Origin: Zwartia hollandica
GTDB taxonomy: Bacteria; Pseudomonadota; Gammaproteobacteria; Burkholderiales; Burkholderiaceae_B
Assembly: GCF_019923725.1 (NCBI RefSeq)
Contig: NZ_JAHXRI010000010.1
Coordinates: forward strand, 210,636 to 274,635
Reading direction: 5' to 3'
Length of the DNA stretch: 64,000 bases
This document shows positions 8,106 to 15,572 of the stretch, piece by piece. The notes under the pieces were generated by a model that was given only the letters and a program-made list of their open reading frames with translations, made no database searches and was not told the origin of the DNA. The position numbers and the translations under genes were made by a program. How positions within the stretch are numbered: position 1 is the stretch's first letter; each line of letters begins with the position of its first letter.

Positions 8106-9494
8106 ATGAATAAAGTTGTCTCTACCGCCACTGAGGCCATCGCAGATATTCAAGATGGTGCGCGTGTCGCAATTTCAGGTTTTGGCCTAGCTCACCGCTT
8201 TCCTAATACTTTAATTTTTGCGTTGCGCGACAAAGGAGTACGTGACCTCACAATCGTTTGTAACTCACTAGGCGCGAACGGCGAGAAAGGCCAACTATTG
8301 GTTGAGAACGACCAAGTCAAGAAAATCATCACCTCGTTCTCTATCAGAGCTGGCATGCAAACCGAGGCAGAAAAGCGTATCGCAGCCGGCACTCTCGACG
8401 TTGAACTCGTCGCGCAAGGCACCTTGGTTGAGCGCTGTCGCGCTGGGGGTGCAGGCATTCCAGCGTTTTACACTCCGACCGGCGTTGATACAGCATTGGC
8501 TGAAGGCAAAGACATTCGGTACTTTGATGGCAAGCCCTACTTGATGGAAGAGGCGATCCACGTCGACTTCGCTTTTTTAAGTGGCTACAAAGCTGATCGA
8601 GCAGGTAACGTTCAGTTTCGTGGTGGCAGTGGCAACTTCAATGTGAGCTTTGCTAAGGCCGCGCGTGTCGCTATCGTGGAAGTTGAAGAGATTGTCGAAG
8701 TCGGTGAGTTAGCGCCCGAGCACATCAACTTACCCGGCATTTTTGTATCCCGTGTCGTCAAAATTGCAGATCCGATTGATGTGCGTTCACTGTCGCGCAC
8801 AGAAAAGCGTCCTGCCGATAGCGCTCGGAATTACAACGGCAAGCCTGCCCTCACGCGCGCTGGCATTGCAAAGAATGCAGCAAAAATTGTACGCAACGAC
8901 TCCTATGTGAACTTAGGCGTAGGCCTCCCTACCCTCGTTTCAAACTACCTGGATGGTCGTGGCGTATGGCTACATGCCGAGAACGGTGTGCTTGGCTACG
9001 GCGGTATCGTCACTGGGGATGCTATTGATCCCGACGTGTTCAATGCAGGCAGCCAATTTGTTGAAGCTATCCCTGGCACATCATTCTTTGAGAGTGTGAC
9101 CTCCTTTGAGATGGCACGTGGCGGTCACATCGATACGGTTATTCTAGGTGCGTACGAGGTAGATCGCGAAGGCAACGTCGCGAACTGGAGCACGACGGAT
9201 ACCCGTCGCGGTGGTATTGGCGGTGCCATGGATCTTATTTCTGGTGATGTTGAGCTCATCATCGTGATGGAGCATTCAGATAGTAAGGGAAATACCAAGC
9301 TGCCCAAGCAGTGCAAGTATCCCTTGACGGGACGCCAATGCGTTGACTGGCTCGTGACCGATCTGGCTGTCCTGCACTGGGTGAACGGCCGCTTTGTTCT
9401 AGAGGCCGTGGCACCTGGCTTTACGCCAGAAGAAGTACGGGCGCTTGGTCAAATTGAATTTGATGTTGCGCCCGACTGCAAAGTGATGGACTAG
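8106..9494 (+). CDS. Fused-subunit CoA-transferase (3-oxoacid CoA-transferase type)
   Basis: 462-residue class I CoA-transferase with both subunits in one chain. The alpha-like part covers about residues 1-230 (ISGFG near 23-27, QGTLVERCRAGGAGIPAFY at 104-122). The beta-like part starts near 248 with RAGIAKNAAKIV and contains the catalytic glutamate E292 in AENGVLGYGG. The enzyme moves CoA between a donor acyl-CoA and a carboxylic acid via a glutamyl-CoA intermediate. Such fusions are typical of mammalian SCOT and many proteobacterial homologs. As last gene of the thiolase-like operon it may activate the pathway acid to its CoA ester or recover CoA at the end. Its stop overlaps the convergent SnoaL-like gene by 4 bases. 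Confidence 0.9.
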   Translation: MNKVVSTATEAIADIQDGARVAISGFGLAHRFPNTLIFALRDKGVRDLTIVCNSLGANGEKGQLLVENDQVKKIITSFSIRAGMQTEAEKRIAAGTLDVELVAQGTLVERCRAGGAGIPAFYTPTGVDTALAEGKDIRYFDGKPYLMEEAIHVDFAFLSGYKADRAGNVQFRGGSGNFNVSFAKAARVAIVEVEEIVEVGELAPEHINLPGIFVSRVVKIADPIDVRSLSRTEKRPADSARNYNGKPALTRAGIAKNAAKIVRNDSYVNLGVGLPTLVSNYLDGRGVWLHAENGVLGYGGIVTGDAIDPDVFNAGSQFVEAIPGTSFFESVTSFEMARGGHIDTVILGAYEVDREGNVANWSTTDTRRGGIGGAMDLISGDVELIIVMEHSDSKGNTKLPKQCKYPLTGRQCVDWLVTDLAVLHWVNGRFVLEAVAPGFTPEEVRALGQIEFDVAPDCKVMD

Positions 9495-9880
9495 CCTTCG
9501 AGTTTGGTAGAAGCCCAAGCGGTGAGCAATGGCTTGCCGCTTGTAGTCGTCCAAACCCCGAGATAACGGTTGTAAAGATTCTTGTCCACGCCATCAGAAT
9601 GAATCTTCATCCTGACTTTGCCCTCGACAATCACTGATGTACCCGCCACGCGCGCGGTCACTTCTTCGCGATCGATCTGTAGGTATTGCACGCGCTTTGT
9701 GGCGACACTGTCGACATAGCTATCTTTGGTATCACGACGACCACTTGCATGCGTATAAGTGAGGCCTGCGTCGATCAGCGCAGCTAAGCCAGGGCCATCT
9801 TTTGCGACTAGCACCTTACAACGCTGCTCATCGAGTGCCAACACTTGCTGCTCAAGGGCTTTAATCTCTGCTGGTGTCAT
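9491..9880 (-). CDS. NTF2-like/DUF4440 (SnoaL-type) protein
   Basis: 129-residue protein with the NTF2-like cone fold pattern: an N-terminal helix (IKALEQQVLALDEQRCKVL), GLAALIDAGLTYTHASGRRDTK (spread over about 30-52), then alternating strands ending in VWTTTSGKPLLTAWASTKL. Members are small isomerases, dehydratases or stress proteins without a common reaction. It stands alone on the minus strand, convergent with the CoA-transferase. No catalytic role can be assigned. The N-terminus at MTPAEIKALE has an AAGGAG-like sequence upstream. Confidence 0.75.
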   Translation of the reverse strand: MTPAEIKALEQQVLALDEQRCKVLVAKDGPGLAALIDAGLTYTHASGRRDTKDSYVDSVATKRVQYLQIDREEVTARVAGTSVIVEGKVRMKIHSDGVDKNLYNRYLGVWTTTSGKPLLTAWASTKLEG

Positions 9881-10014
9881 GTCAAGGTCTCCTTGTTAGA
9901 GTTTTAAAAATATTTTGAATAGCTTATTCTAAAAACAACTCAATGGCTCATAAACTATTCGGAAATTAAAGAGCGGTTTCGTCTGCCACACTTATGTTTT
10001 GGGTTTTAGGAAAA

Positions 10015-10962
10015 ATGAGACGTCTTCTATTGGTTCTTCTGCTATTCGCACTCACAGCACTTGGAGGTTGCGCGGGGGTACCTTTCTCAAATGCCGATGT
10101 TGAATATTTTCAACCGCCTATCGTCGCCACTCAAGCGCCTGAGCGGCCCATCACGAACTTTAGTCTTTTCAACAACACCACCAAAGTCAATCTCGCGCCA
10201 ATGCGACCAGTCGTACCGACGTTTAACGGCAAAGGCAATCTTCTTGCGAGCTGGAATCCTCACCCCGAAGGTGTAAAAAACCGACCCACCTTCGTGATCG
10301 TGCACGGAGGTCACGGTTTGGTACCCGGCGACTTCGCAACGGCACTCTGGGCAAGAAAGGACTTGGGCGCGAATACGCTGGTGCTGGACAGTTATTGGAG
10401 CCGAGGACATGATCAAAATTGGGTGACCTACACCCCACTTGGAGCAAACGCCCGCATGCTCGATGCCATCGCAACGGGGCGATGGCTCGTCTCACAAGGC
10501 GTTGACCCAAACAAGTTAATTTTGATGGGTGGCAGCCAGGGAGGCTGGACTGTCTTAAGAACCTTCACAGACGAACCCTTTATGCGTGAGCACGCGAAGG
10601 GGTTGTACCGTGCCGGCATTAGTCTTTACCCCGTCTGCAACAGCAAAGGCTGGAAGGAAGACCCAACCTTAGGTCCCTACTGGGGACCCGTTCTTATATT
10701 CACCGGTGGAAAGGATACAGCCACGCTGCCCGATCGATGCCCAACACGGGTATTTAAAGATGCAACATCCTGGACACACTACCCTGAGGCAACACACGGT
10801 TGGGACACCTCAAACCGTGGCGCACATACACCTTCGGTAGACGGTGAGTGCGGCAAAGCCTTAAACATCTACAACCGTTTCGCAGTATGCCGCTCTGATT
10901 CTGCAACACGAGATATGCATAAGCGGATAAAGGAGTTCGTTAAACGTCTTACATCGTCCTAG
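10015..10962 (+). CDS. Lipoprotein with alpha/beta-hydrolase (dienelactone-hydrolase-like) domain
   Basis: About 315 residues starting at MRRLLLVLLLFALTALGGC, a lipoprotein signal with lipobox ALGGC; an upstream in-frame ATG 7 codons earlier is possible. The mature part has the nucleophile elbow GGSQGGW, an HGGHG oxyanion-type segment (about residue 97) and a C-terminal HGWDTSNRG that should supply the catalytic His. The overall design resembles dienelactone-hydrolase-like esterases. A membrane-anchored esterase facing the periplasm is inferred; the substrate is unknown. It ends 3 bases before the stop of the convergent Cys-rich lipoprotein gene. Confidence 0.8.
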   Translation: MRRLLLVLLLFALTALGGCAGVPFSNADVEYFQPPIVATQAPERPITNFSLFNNTTKVNLAPMRPVVPTFNGKGNLLASWNPHPEGVKNRPTFVIVHGGHGLVPGDFATALWARKDLGANTLVLDSYWSRGHDQNWVTYTPLGANARMLDAIATGRWLVSQGVDPNKLILMGGSQGGWTVLRTFTDEPFMREHAKGLYRAGISLYPVCNSKGWKEDPTLGPYWGPVLIFTGGKDTATLPDRCPTRVFKDATSWTHYPEATHGWDTSNRGAHTPSVDGECGKALNIYNRFAVCRSDSATRDMHKRIKEFVKRLTSS

Positions 10963-10965
10963 ACG

Positions 10966-11373
10966 TTACTGCTCTTTAATCACGTTAATGTGCCCGCCAC
11001 AGGAGACGAAGCAGCTGCGGTAGTTTTCATCGCAACGATAGGTATTGGGCGACGCCCAGCAGCTGTTTTGATAGCGCGAACACGACCTTGCGTCGTCTTT
11101 ATCTTTCGCTCGACGAATACAGTTTTGATAATTCCAACGATTCTGTTGCTCACAAACCTGACGTTCATTCGCTGCACGCTGATTCTCATTACCAACACAG
11201 ACCTCACGTGCAATCGAACATTGCGCGACGCACTGGCGTCCCCCGTCTGTTGTGGGTGGATAGTACTCGTAGCGAACAAAGCTACACCCGGTCAACAACA
11301 GAAGACCAGCAACTACACAGAAGCGGCGTAACAGGCGACTAGTTGTCCCTGAGAAACCAAAGGCGGTAAACAT
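10966..11373 (-). CDS. Cysteine-rich lipoprotein, unknown function
   Basis: About 135 residues from MFTAFGFSG, chosen because AGGTGGAG lies 8 bases upstream; an in-frame ATG at 11394 that overlaps the previous stop is the alternative. The signal peptide ends in a lipobox, VAGLLLLTGC. The mature protein contains about eleven cysteines in pairs such as CVAQCSIAREVC, CEQQNRWNYQNC, CSRYQNSC and CDENYRSCFVSC, suggesting several disulfides. No family recognised. It is the last gene of the leftward exported-protein operon that starts with the secreted protein at 14902. Confidence 0.7.
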   Translation of the reverse strand: MFTAFGFSGTTSRLLRRFCVVAGLLLLTGCSFVRYEYYPPTTDGGRQCVAQCSIAREVCVGNENQRAANERQVCEQQNRWNYQNCIRRAKDKDDARSCSRYQNSCWASPNTYRCDENYRSCFVSCGGHINVIKEQ

Positions 11374-11390
11374 ACTTAGCACTCCACCTA

Positions 11391-12941
11391 TCATCTCTTG
11401 TGCGTAATTGAAACAACACAACCGGAGTCGATAGGATGCCACGCAGGCAAGTCAGCGAGCTCAGCCACGACCATCCTAAACGTAGGCAATGTTCCTTGAT
11501 AAGTCGTTGAACCACTTGACTCCACTGTTTTACGACGCTCCAGCCCACTCACAACACAGACGCGATTTGGCGTAGCCGAATCAACATTAAATGTTGGATA
11601 GTTATTCGCCGCTTGGCGACCAGGTTCAACGGTGATCATCTTGTCATTACGATTTGCCGTCGTCGCATCGGGAGTAATGACCAATACTGGTTGCGCGCTC
11701 GTACTTGCAGGAGCGGAGGCTGCTGCGGCTTTGGCAGAGGGAGTAGACGAGATCGGCTTAGGTCTGGGTGTTACGTAACCATCAGCTGAAGGACCACTAC
11801 CGCCTTTGGTGAGGGGTGGATTGACAGGCGTGGGCAGGTTGGGCGACGGCACGGAGCCTATTGATTTTTGAGGCACCTTCATCTTGATAGGAACCGGTAC
11901 AAGTACAGGCGTTTTCTGCTCAGCCTTCGGTGGAATCAACATCGGTGTCTGTTGATCCACCTTAGGGGGGATCAGCATCGGTGTCTGTTGATCCACCTTA
12001 GGGGGGATCAACATCGGTGTCTGTTGGTCCACCTTAGGGGGGATCCGCATCGGTGTCTGTTGATCCACCTTAGGGGGGATCAACATCGGTGTCTGTTGGT
12101 CCACCTTAGGGGGGATCCGCATCGGTGTCTGTTGATCCACCTTAGGGGGGATCAACATCGGTGTCTGTTGATCCACCTTAGGGGGGATCAACATCGGTGT
12201 CTGTTGATCCACCTTAGGGGGGATCAACATCGGTGTCTGTTGATCCACCTTAGGGGGGATCAACATCGGTGTTTGTTGGTCCACCTTAGGGGGGATCCGC
12301 ATCGGTGTTTGTTGATCCACCTTAGGGGGGATCAACATCGGTGTCTGTTGATCCACCTTAGGGGGGATCAACATCGGTGTCTGTTGATCCACCTTAGGGG
12401 GGATCAACATCGGTGTCTGTTGGTCCACCTTAGGGGGGATCCGCATCGGTGTTTGTTGGTCCACCTTAGGGGGGATCAACATCGGTGTCTGTTGATCCAC
12501 CTTAGGGGGGATCAACATCGGTGTCTGTTGATCCACCTTAGGGGGGATCAACATCGGTGTCTGTTGGTCCACCTTAGGGGGGATCAACATCGGTGTCTGT
12601 TGGTCCACCTTAGGGGGGATCCGCATCGGTGTTTGTTGGTCCACCTTAGGGGGTAAAGCTGCTGGCACCGTTGTTACAGGTGGTTTAGCGGCGGGATTCT
12701 GATTCGAGGTTCCGATCGAAGGTGCACCCACTTGGCTCGGCTTAGTCCCCGTGACCTGACCGGTAGCTTGGCTATTACTTGTCACTGGGGCTGGGCCACA
12801 GTTCAATCCGCCACGGCCTTGTGCACTGGCAGCGTTACAATTTTTTGCCACGGCTGGAGCGCTGAGCAGCGGCTCAATCGTCACGAGCGCAGCAACAATC
12901 AGAAGTAACGACTTAATTCTATGTTCAATTTTCATTGTCAT
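11391..12941 (-). CDS. Exported proline-rich protein with 20 perfect 12-residue repeats
   Basis: About 516 residues. The N-terminus MTMKIEHRIKSLLLIVAALV begins a signal peptide ending near APAVA. A short segment with two Cys (KNCNAA, GGLNCGPAP) and a Ser/Gln/Pro linker follow, then twenty consecutive copies of PPKVDQQTPMLI, five of which have R in place of L, and one decayed copy PPKAEQKTPVLV. A Pro/Ser/Ala stretch leads to a C-terminal domain of about 90 residues with two more Cys (NRVCVVSG, DSGCVVSI). The repeat would form an extended, proline-rich rod. The start overlaps the stop of the TpsB-like gene as ATGA, so the pair is translationally coupled. It has no TPS secretion domain as TpsA exoproteins do. 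Function unknown; a surface stalk or envelope spacer is a guess. Confidence 0.75.
   Translation of the reverse strand: MTMKIEHRIKSLLLIVAALVTIEPLLSAPAVAKNCNAASAQGRGGLNCGPAPVTSNSQATGQVTGTKPSQVGAPSIGTSNQNPAAKPPVTTVPAALPPKVDQQTPMRIPPKVDQQTPMLIPPKVDQQTPMLIPPKVDQQTPMLIPPKVDQQTPMLIPPKVDQQTPMRIPPKVDQQTPMLIPPKVDQQTPMLIPPKVDQQTPMLIPPKVDQQTPMRIPPKVDQQTPMLIPPKVDQQTPMLIPPKVDQQTPMLIPPKVDQQTPMLIPPKVDQQTPMRIPPKVDQQTPMLIPPKVDQQTPMRIPPKVDQQTPMLIPPKVDQQTPMLIPPKVDQQTPMLIPPKAEQKTPVLVPVPIKMKVPQKSIGSVPSPNLPTPVNPPLTKGGSGPSADGYVTPRPKPISSTPSAKAAAASAPASTSAQPVLVITPDATTANRNDKMITVEPGRQAANNYPTFNVDSATPNRVCVVSGLERRKTVESSGSTTYQGTLPTFRMVVAELADLPAWHPIDSGCVVSITHKR
11930..12650. repeat. Array of 36-bp tandem repeats (about 20 units)
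   Basis: Head-to-tail 36-base units with almost no variation. Differences are limited to ATC-AAC versus ATC-CGC at the Leu/Arg codon and third-position changes (GATCCACC versus GGTCCACC, GTCTG versus GTTTG). There are no unique spacers, so this is not CRISPR. Period 36 keeps the reading frame whatever the copy number. The near identity, including silent positions, points to recent expansion or ongoing homogenisation. Confidence 0.95.
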
Positions 12942-14554
12942 CACCACGCTTGCGTCAATTGAATCCAGACCGCGGGCGAGTAGGCTGGAGTTGAATATCC
13001 CGCGATCAAGGGCAGGCCCACCCAAGCCCGTACTGAAAAGTTCTCTTGTGATCTTGTTTGAACACCAATACCCACAGATGCCAACGGAGTTTCATTTAGC
13101 ATTCCTGGTATCGGCGTGTTTTGCTTTAACCAACCTGCATCAAAAAATGCAAAGGGTGCAACAGAATCCAAATACTTGGCGCCAACGTGATAGAACTGAC
13201 TAATTTCTGCCGTTGCTGCAATCCCGGAGTCTCCAATCAACTCGGCGTATCCGTAACCCCGCAATCTAGTGCGGTCACCCAGAAAATACTTCTCGGTTGT
13301 CGGCACACTCGAGGTCGTAATTTGCGCATTCGCCTCTAGTCTTAAACCTAGACCTGCAGACAAGTTACTTAGTGGCATGGTGTAACCCGCACCAAGTCGC
13401 AAGTGATAAAAATTTGGATCACTGACTGCTTGTGTGCCGTAATACTGTCGATCTGCTACACCACCGGTCAACGTCAATCCTGCGCGGAATGTAGAGCCAT
13501 CCCGATAATTGTTGCTGTACACCAGGAATTGTCTAAACACACCCGCTTTTGTATCGTTCATCCCGGTCAAGGAATTGTCCAGTGCTGAATAGCCAACTTC
13601 TGACATGGTGTAGAGAAAGCTGTGTGCGTCTCGATGGATTGGGTAACCAACCACAACGTTCGCCATCACAGTATTCTGGAATAAATTTTGAGGTGTCTGA
13701 TTGATACCGGTGTACAAGCTACGCGTCAAGCCTGTACCAACGGTCGCCTCGGCATACCACCCATCCGAGCCAAAGGGTGCGCGATAGGTAAGAGAACCAA
13801 ACACACCACTCCAGTTATTGTTGAAATCAGCACTCGGCAACACGTTGATACGGAACATATCTCCCGGTGTCACGGTCGAGTAGACTTCTTCAGACAAAAC
13901 AGCGTAGAGGCCTTTACCAAAATTTCGGGGGAGATTGTCTAAAGAAAGACTACCTCTTTGCTTAACAGTCTTGACCGCAATCTTCAGTACGTCATCGCCA
14001 ACATCCTGCGAAGAAACAAACTCAGAAGTGAGAGATACGCCGGACAAGTCACGCGCAAGCATCATCCCCCGCTCAAAGCGCTCGAGTGTTAGCGGCTGAT
14101 CGCCGACTGCTGTCATCACATACTTATGGATCGTTTGGGCTAACGCAGGCGTTGCCCCAGATATTTCGATTTTTGATAGTCGTCCCTCGTGAACGGTTAG
14201 TTGGGCACTATTGCCCGAATGCGCTACATGGACATCGACAAGAAAGTAACCGTCTTCGCGATAGATTAGCTGGATCGCCTCTGCAATATTCTCAATATTG
14301 AACTCCGACGATTGTTTGTGCGCATGTTCAACCGCGAAGAGCCACAGTTGCTGAGGATCATAGGCAGTCACCCCAGCTAAAGATATATTGTTGTAGCCCT
14401 GAGGATTAACAACAGGCGCGGTCTGGGCCATCACACCGAAGGTGCAAGTGCCCAATAGCGCACAGAGCCAAAGACGGAGAGTATTTTTCTTGATCGACAC
14501 ACAGCAGCGCAACAAGTGTTGTGTGATTGTTCTTGTTTTTCTGTAAAAATTCAC
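12941..14554 (-). CDS. Two-partner-secretion outer-membrane transporter (TpsB/FhaC/ShlB family)
   Basis: About 537 residues with an uncleaved N-terminus TLRLWLCALLGTCTFGVMAQ as signal peptide. A POTRA-like region follows (IQLIYREDGYFLVDVHVA, then LTVHEGRLSKIEISGATP, about residues 85-135), then a long beta-rich barrel (FGSLTYRAPFGSDGWYAEA, LFQNTVMANVVVGYPI, FLGDRTRLRGYGYAEL) ending in a C-terminal Trp, typical for BAM-dependent barrels. In this family the FLGDRTRLRGY-like segment is conserved in the L6 loop. I chose the GTG at 14554, which has GGAG 6 bases upstream; the longer TTG start at 14566 would contain that Shine-Dalgarno. Its usual partner, a TpsA exoprotein, is missing; the coupled downstream gene encodes the repeat protein instead. 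Confidence 0.85.
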   Translation of the reverse strand: MNFYRKTRTITQHLLRCCVSIKKNTLRLWLCALLGTCTFGVMAQTAPVVNPQGYNNISLAGVTAYDPQQLWLFAVEHAHKQSSEFNIENIAEAIQLIYREDGYFLVDVHVAHSGNSAQLTVHEGRLSKIEISGATPALAQTIHKYVMTAVGDQPLTLERFERGMMLARDLSGVSLTSEFVSSQDVGDDVLKIAVKTVKQRGSLSLDNLPRNFGKGLYAVLSEEVYSTVTPGDMFRINVLPSADFNNNWSGVFGSLTYRAPFGSDGWYAEATVGTGLTRSLYTGINQTPQNLFQNTVMANVVVGYPIHRDAHSFLYTMSEVGYSALDNSLTGMNDTKAGVFRQFLVYSNNYRDGSTFRAGLTLTGGVADRQYYGTQAVSDPNFYHLRLGAGYTMPLSNLSAGLGLRLEANAQITTSSVPTTEKYFLGDRTRLRGYGYAELIGDSGIAATAEISQFYHVGAKYLDSVAPFAFFDAGWLKQNTPIPGMLNETPLASVGIGVQTRSQENFSVRAWVGLPLIAGYSTPAYSPAVWIQLTQAW

Positions 14555-14569
14555 TGAGTGCTCCAATCG

Positions 14570-14902
14570 TTAATTGCACTTCACGTATTTATTCTGCTTG
14601 GCATCCACCAGATAGCTCTCAAACACTAGCAAGGGATCGAATTTATCGTTACCTAATATTGCATATTTAAAACCAGCGGGCACAACCTGATTCGATCCAA
14701 ACCAAGAAAATGCGGACATGAATTTTTCTGTCTTGCCGTCAATCGTCAAGAACACATCATTATTTGCATTGGATCGATCAAACCTGAATTCAACGACCGT
14801 CCGCTCGTGGCAAAAAACAACGCCCTCTGGAACCTCGGTTGCGAGACTTCCGCTAGCGTGGGCAGCGAAAGCCATCAGAGCCGCAAGAATGATCTTTTTC
14901 AA
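14570..14902 (-). CDS. Small secreted protein of unknown function
   Basis: About 110 residues. Taking the TTG at 14902 gives an ideal signal peptide, MKKIILAALMAFAAHASGSLA; longer in-frame starts (GTG 14914, TTG 14944) have no better ribosome binding site. The mature protein is about 90 residues, with two cysteines (VVFCHERTV and the C-terminal KCN) and several beta-strand-like segments (FLTIDGKTEKFMSAFSWFG). No family recognised. It lies 15 bases upstream of the TpsB-like gene on the same strand, and all four genes of the run encode exported proteins, so it is likely part of the same envelope function. Confidence 0.6.
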   Translation of the reverse strand: MKKIILAALMAFAAHASGSLATEVPEGVVFCHERTVVEFRFDRSNANNDVFLTIDGKTEKFMSAFSWFGSNQVVPAGFKYAILGNDKFDPLLVFESYLVDAKQNKYVKCN

Positions 14903-14939
14903 TTGAGAATCCACTATTTTGTTAACATGTTTACATCTG

Positions 14940-14956
14940 TGCAATCAATTGTTGCA
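14940..14956. promoter_or_regulatory. Inverted repeat between the secreted-protein operon and tetR
   Basis: TGCAA and TTGCA arms surround a 7-base centre containing CAATTG, in the divergent intergenic region between the exported-protein operon and the TetR-type gene. It could be an operator for either direction; no similarity to the candidate operator at 17226-17243. Confidence 0.3.
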
Positions 14957-14999
14957 TACAGAGGAATATTGAGCAACTCGAACGGAGGCCCTCTGCTGT

Positions 15000-15572
15000 A
15001 TGGAAGCCCAAAAGACCGACCTTAAACGGCAACGCCTAGAGACGATCATTGATATCGCTCATCGTCTGTTTGAGGAGAGCGGATATGAAAACGTTGGCAT
15101 CCGGGAAATCTGCCAAGCTGCTGGCCTCAGCCCGACCCAGCTCTATAGACTTGGAGTTTCTAAACAGGATTTATTGGCCGAAGTCATTTTGCGGGTAAAC
15201 CAGAGACAGATCGCAAATATCAAGCCTTTCTCCGCGCGCGGATTTAAGTCAGCACAGGCCTATATTGAGACCTACTTGCTCAAACTCTACGAGGCTGATA
15301 TCGCAATTAAAGGCATCCGCGCCGAGGGCGCCGCCTTTGGCTGGAAGTGGTCAGGAAAATATGAAGAGCTCATCATCGCGCAAGTATTTCAGCTTATTCA
15401 ACCGATCACCGACGCACTCGCGCATGACCAGTACGATGAAATACAAGCACGCTGCTACGCGATATGGTCTCTGTACTACGTCGGCTACCGACACGCCGTG
15501 ATGCATCACGGCGATGCCAAAGCGTGCATACATGGCATCAAACCCAGTCTCGCATTATGTTTGAAACGCTAA
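15000..15572 (+). CDS. TetR/AcrR-family transcriptional regulator
   Basis: 190 residues. The N-terminal helix-turn-helix is clear: IIDIAHRLFEESGYENVGI (about 16-34), REICQAAGLSPTQLYRL (35-51, recognition helix TQLYRL), then the family's typical K-x-x-LLAEV helix. The C-terminal ligand-binding domain is generic, with the family's poor conservation. GGAGG lies 11 bases before the ATG. It converges with the thiamine-diphosphate enzyme gene (4-base overlap of the stops) and is divergent from the exported-protein operon. A candidate TetR-type palindrome lies upstream of the ThDP enzyme, so this regulator may control that enzyme and the neighbouring Bug gene. Confidence 0.9.
   Translation: MEAQKTDLKRQRLETIIDIAHRLFEESGYENVGIREICQAAGLSPTQLYRLGVSKQDLLAEVILRVNQRQIANIKPFSARGFKSAQAYIETYLLKLYEADIAIKGIRAEGAAFGWKWSGKYEELIIAQVFQLIQPITDALAHDQYDEIQARCYAIWSLYYVGYRHAVMHHGDAKACIHGIKPSLALCLKR

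Noticed and set aside
11930-12650. 36-base repeats as a CRISPR array
   Set aside because: No unique spacers; units are directly joined and encode a protein repeat.
11868-12656. Long open frame on the plus strand through the 36-base repeats
   Set aside because: It is the mirror image of the repeat protein: with period 36, any frame open in one unit is open in all. No signal, start site or domain, and the minus-strand frame has a signal peptide and coupled neighbours.
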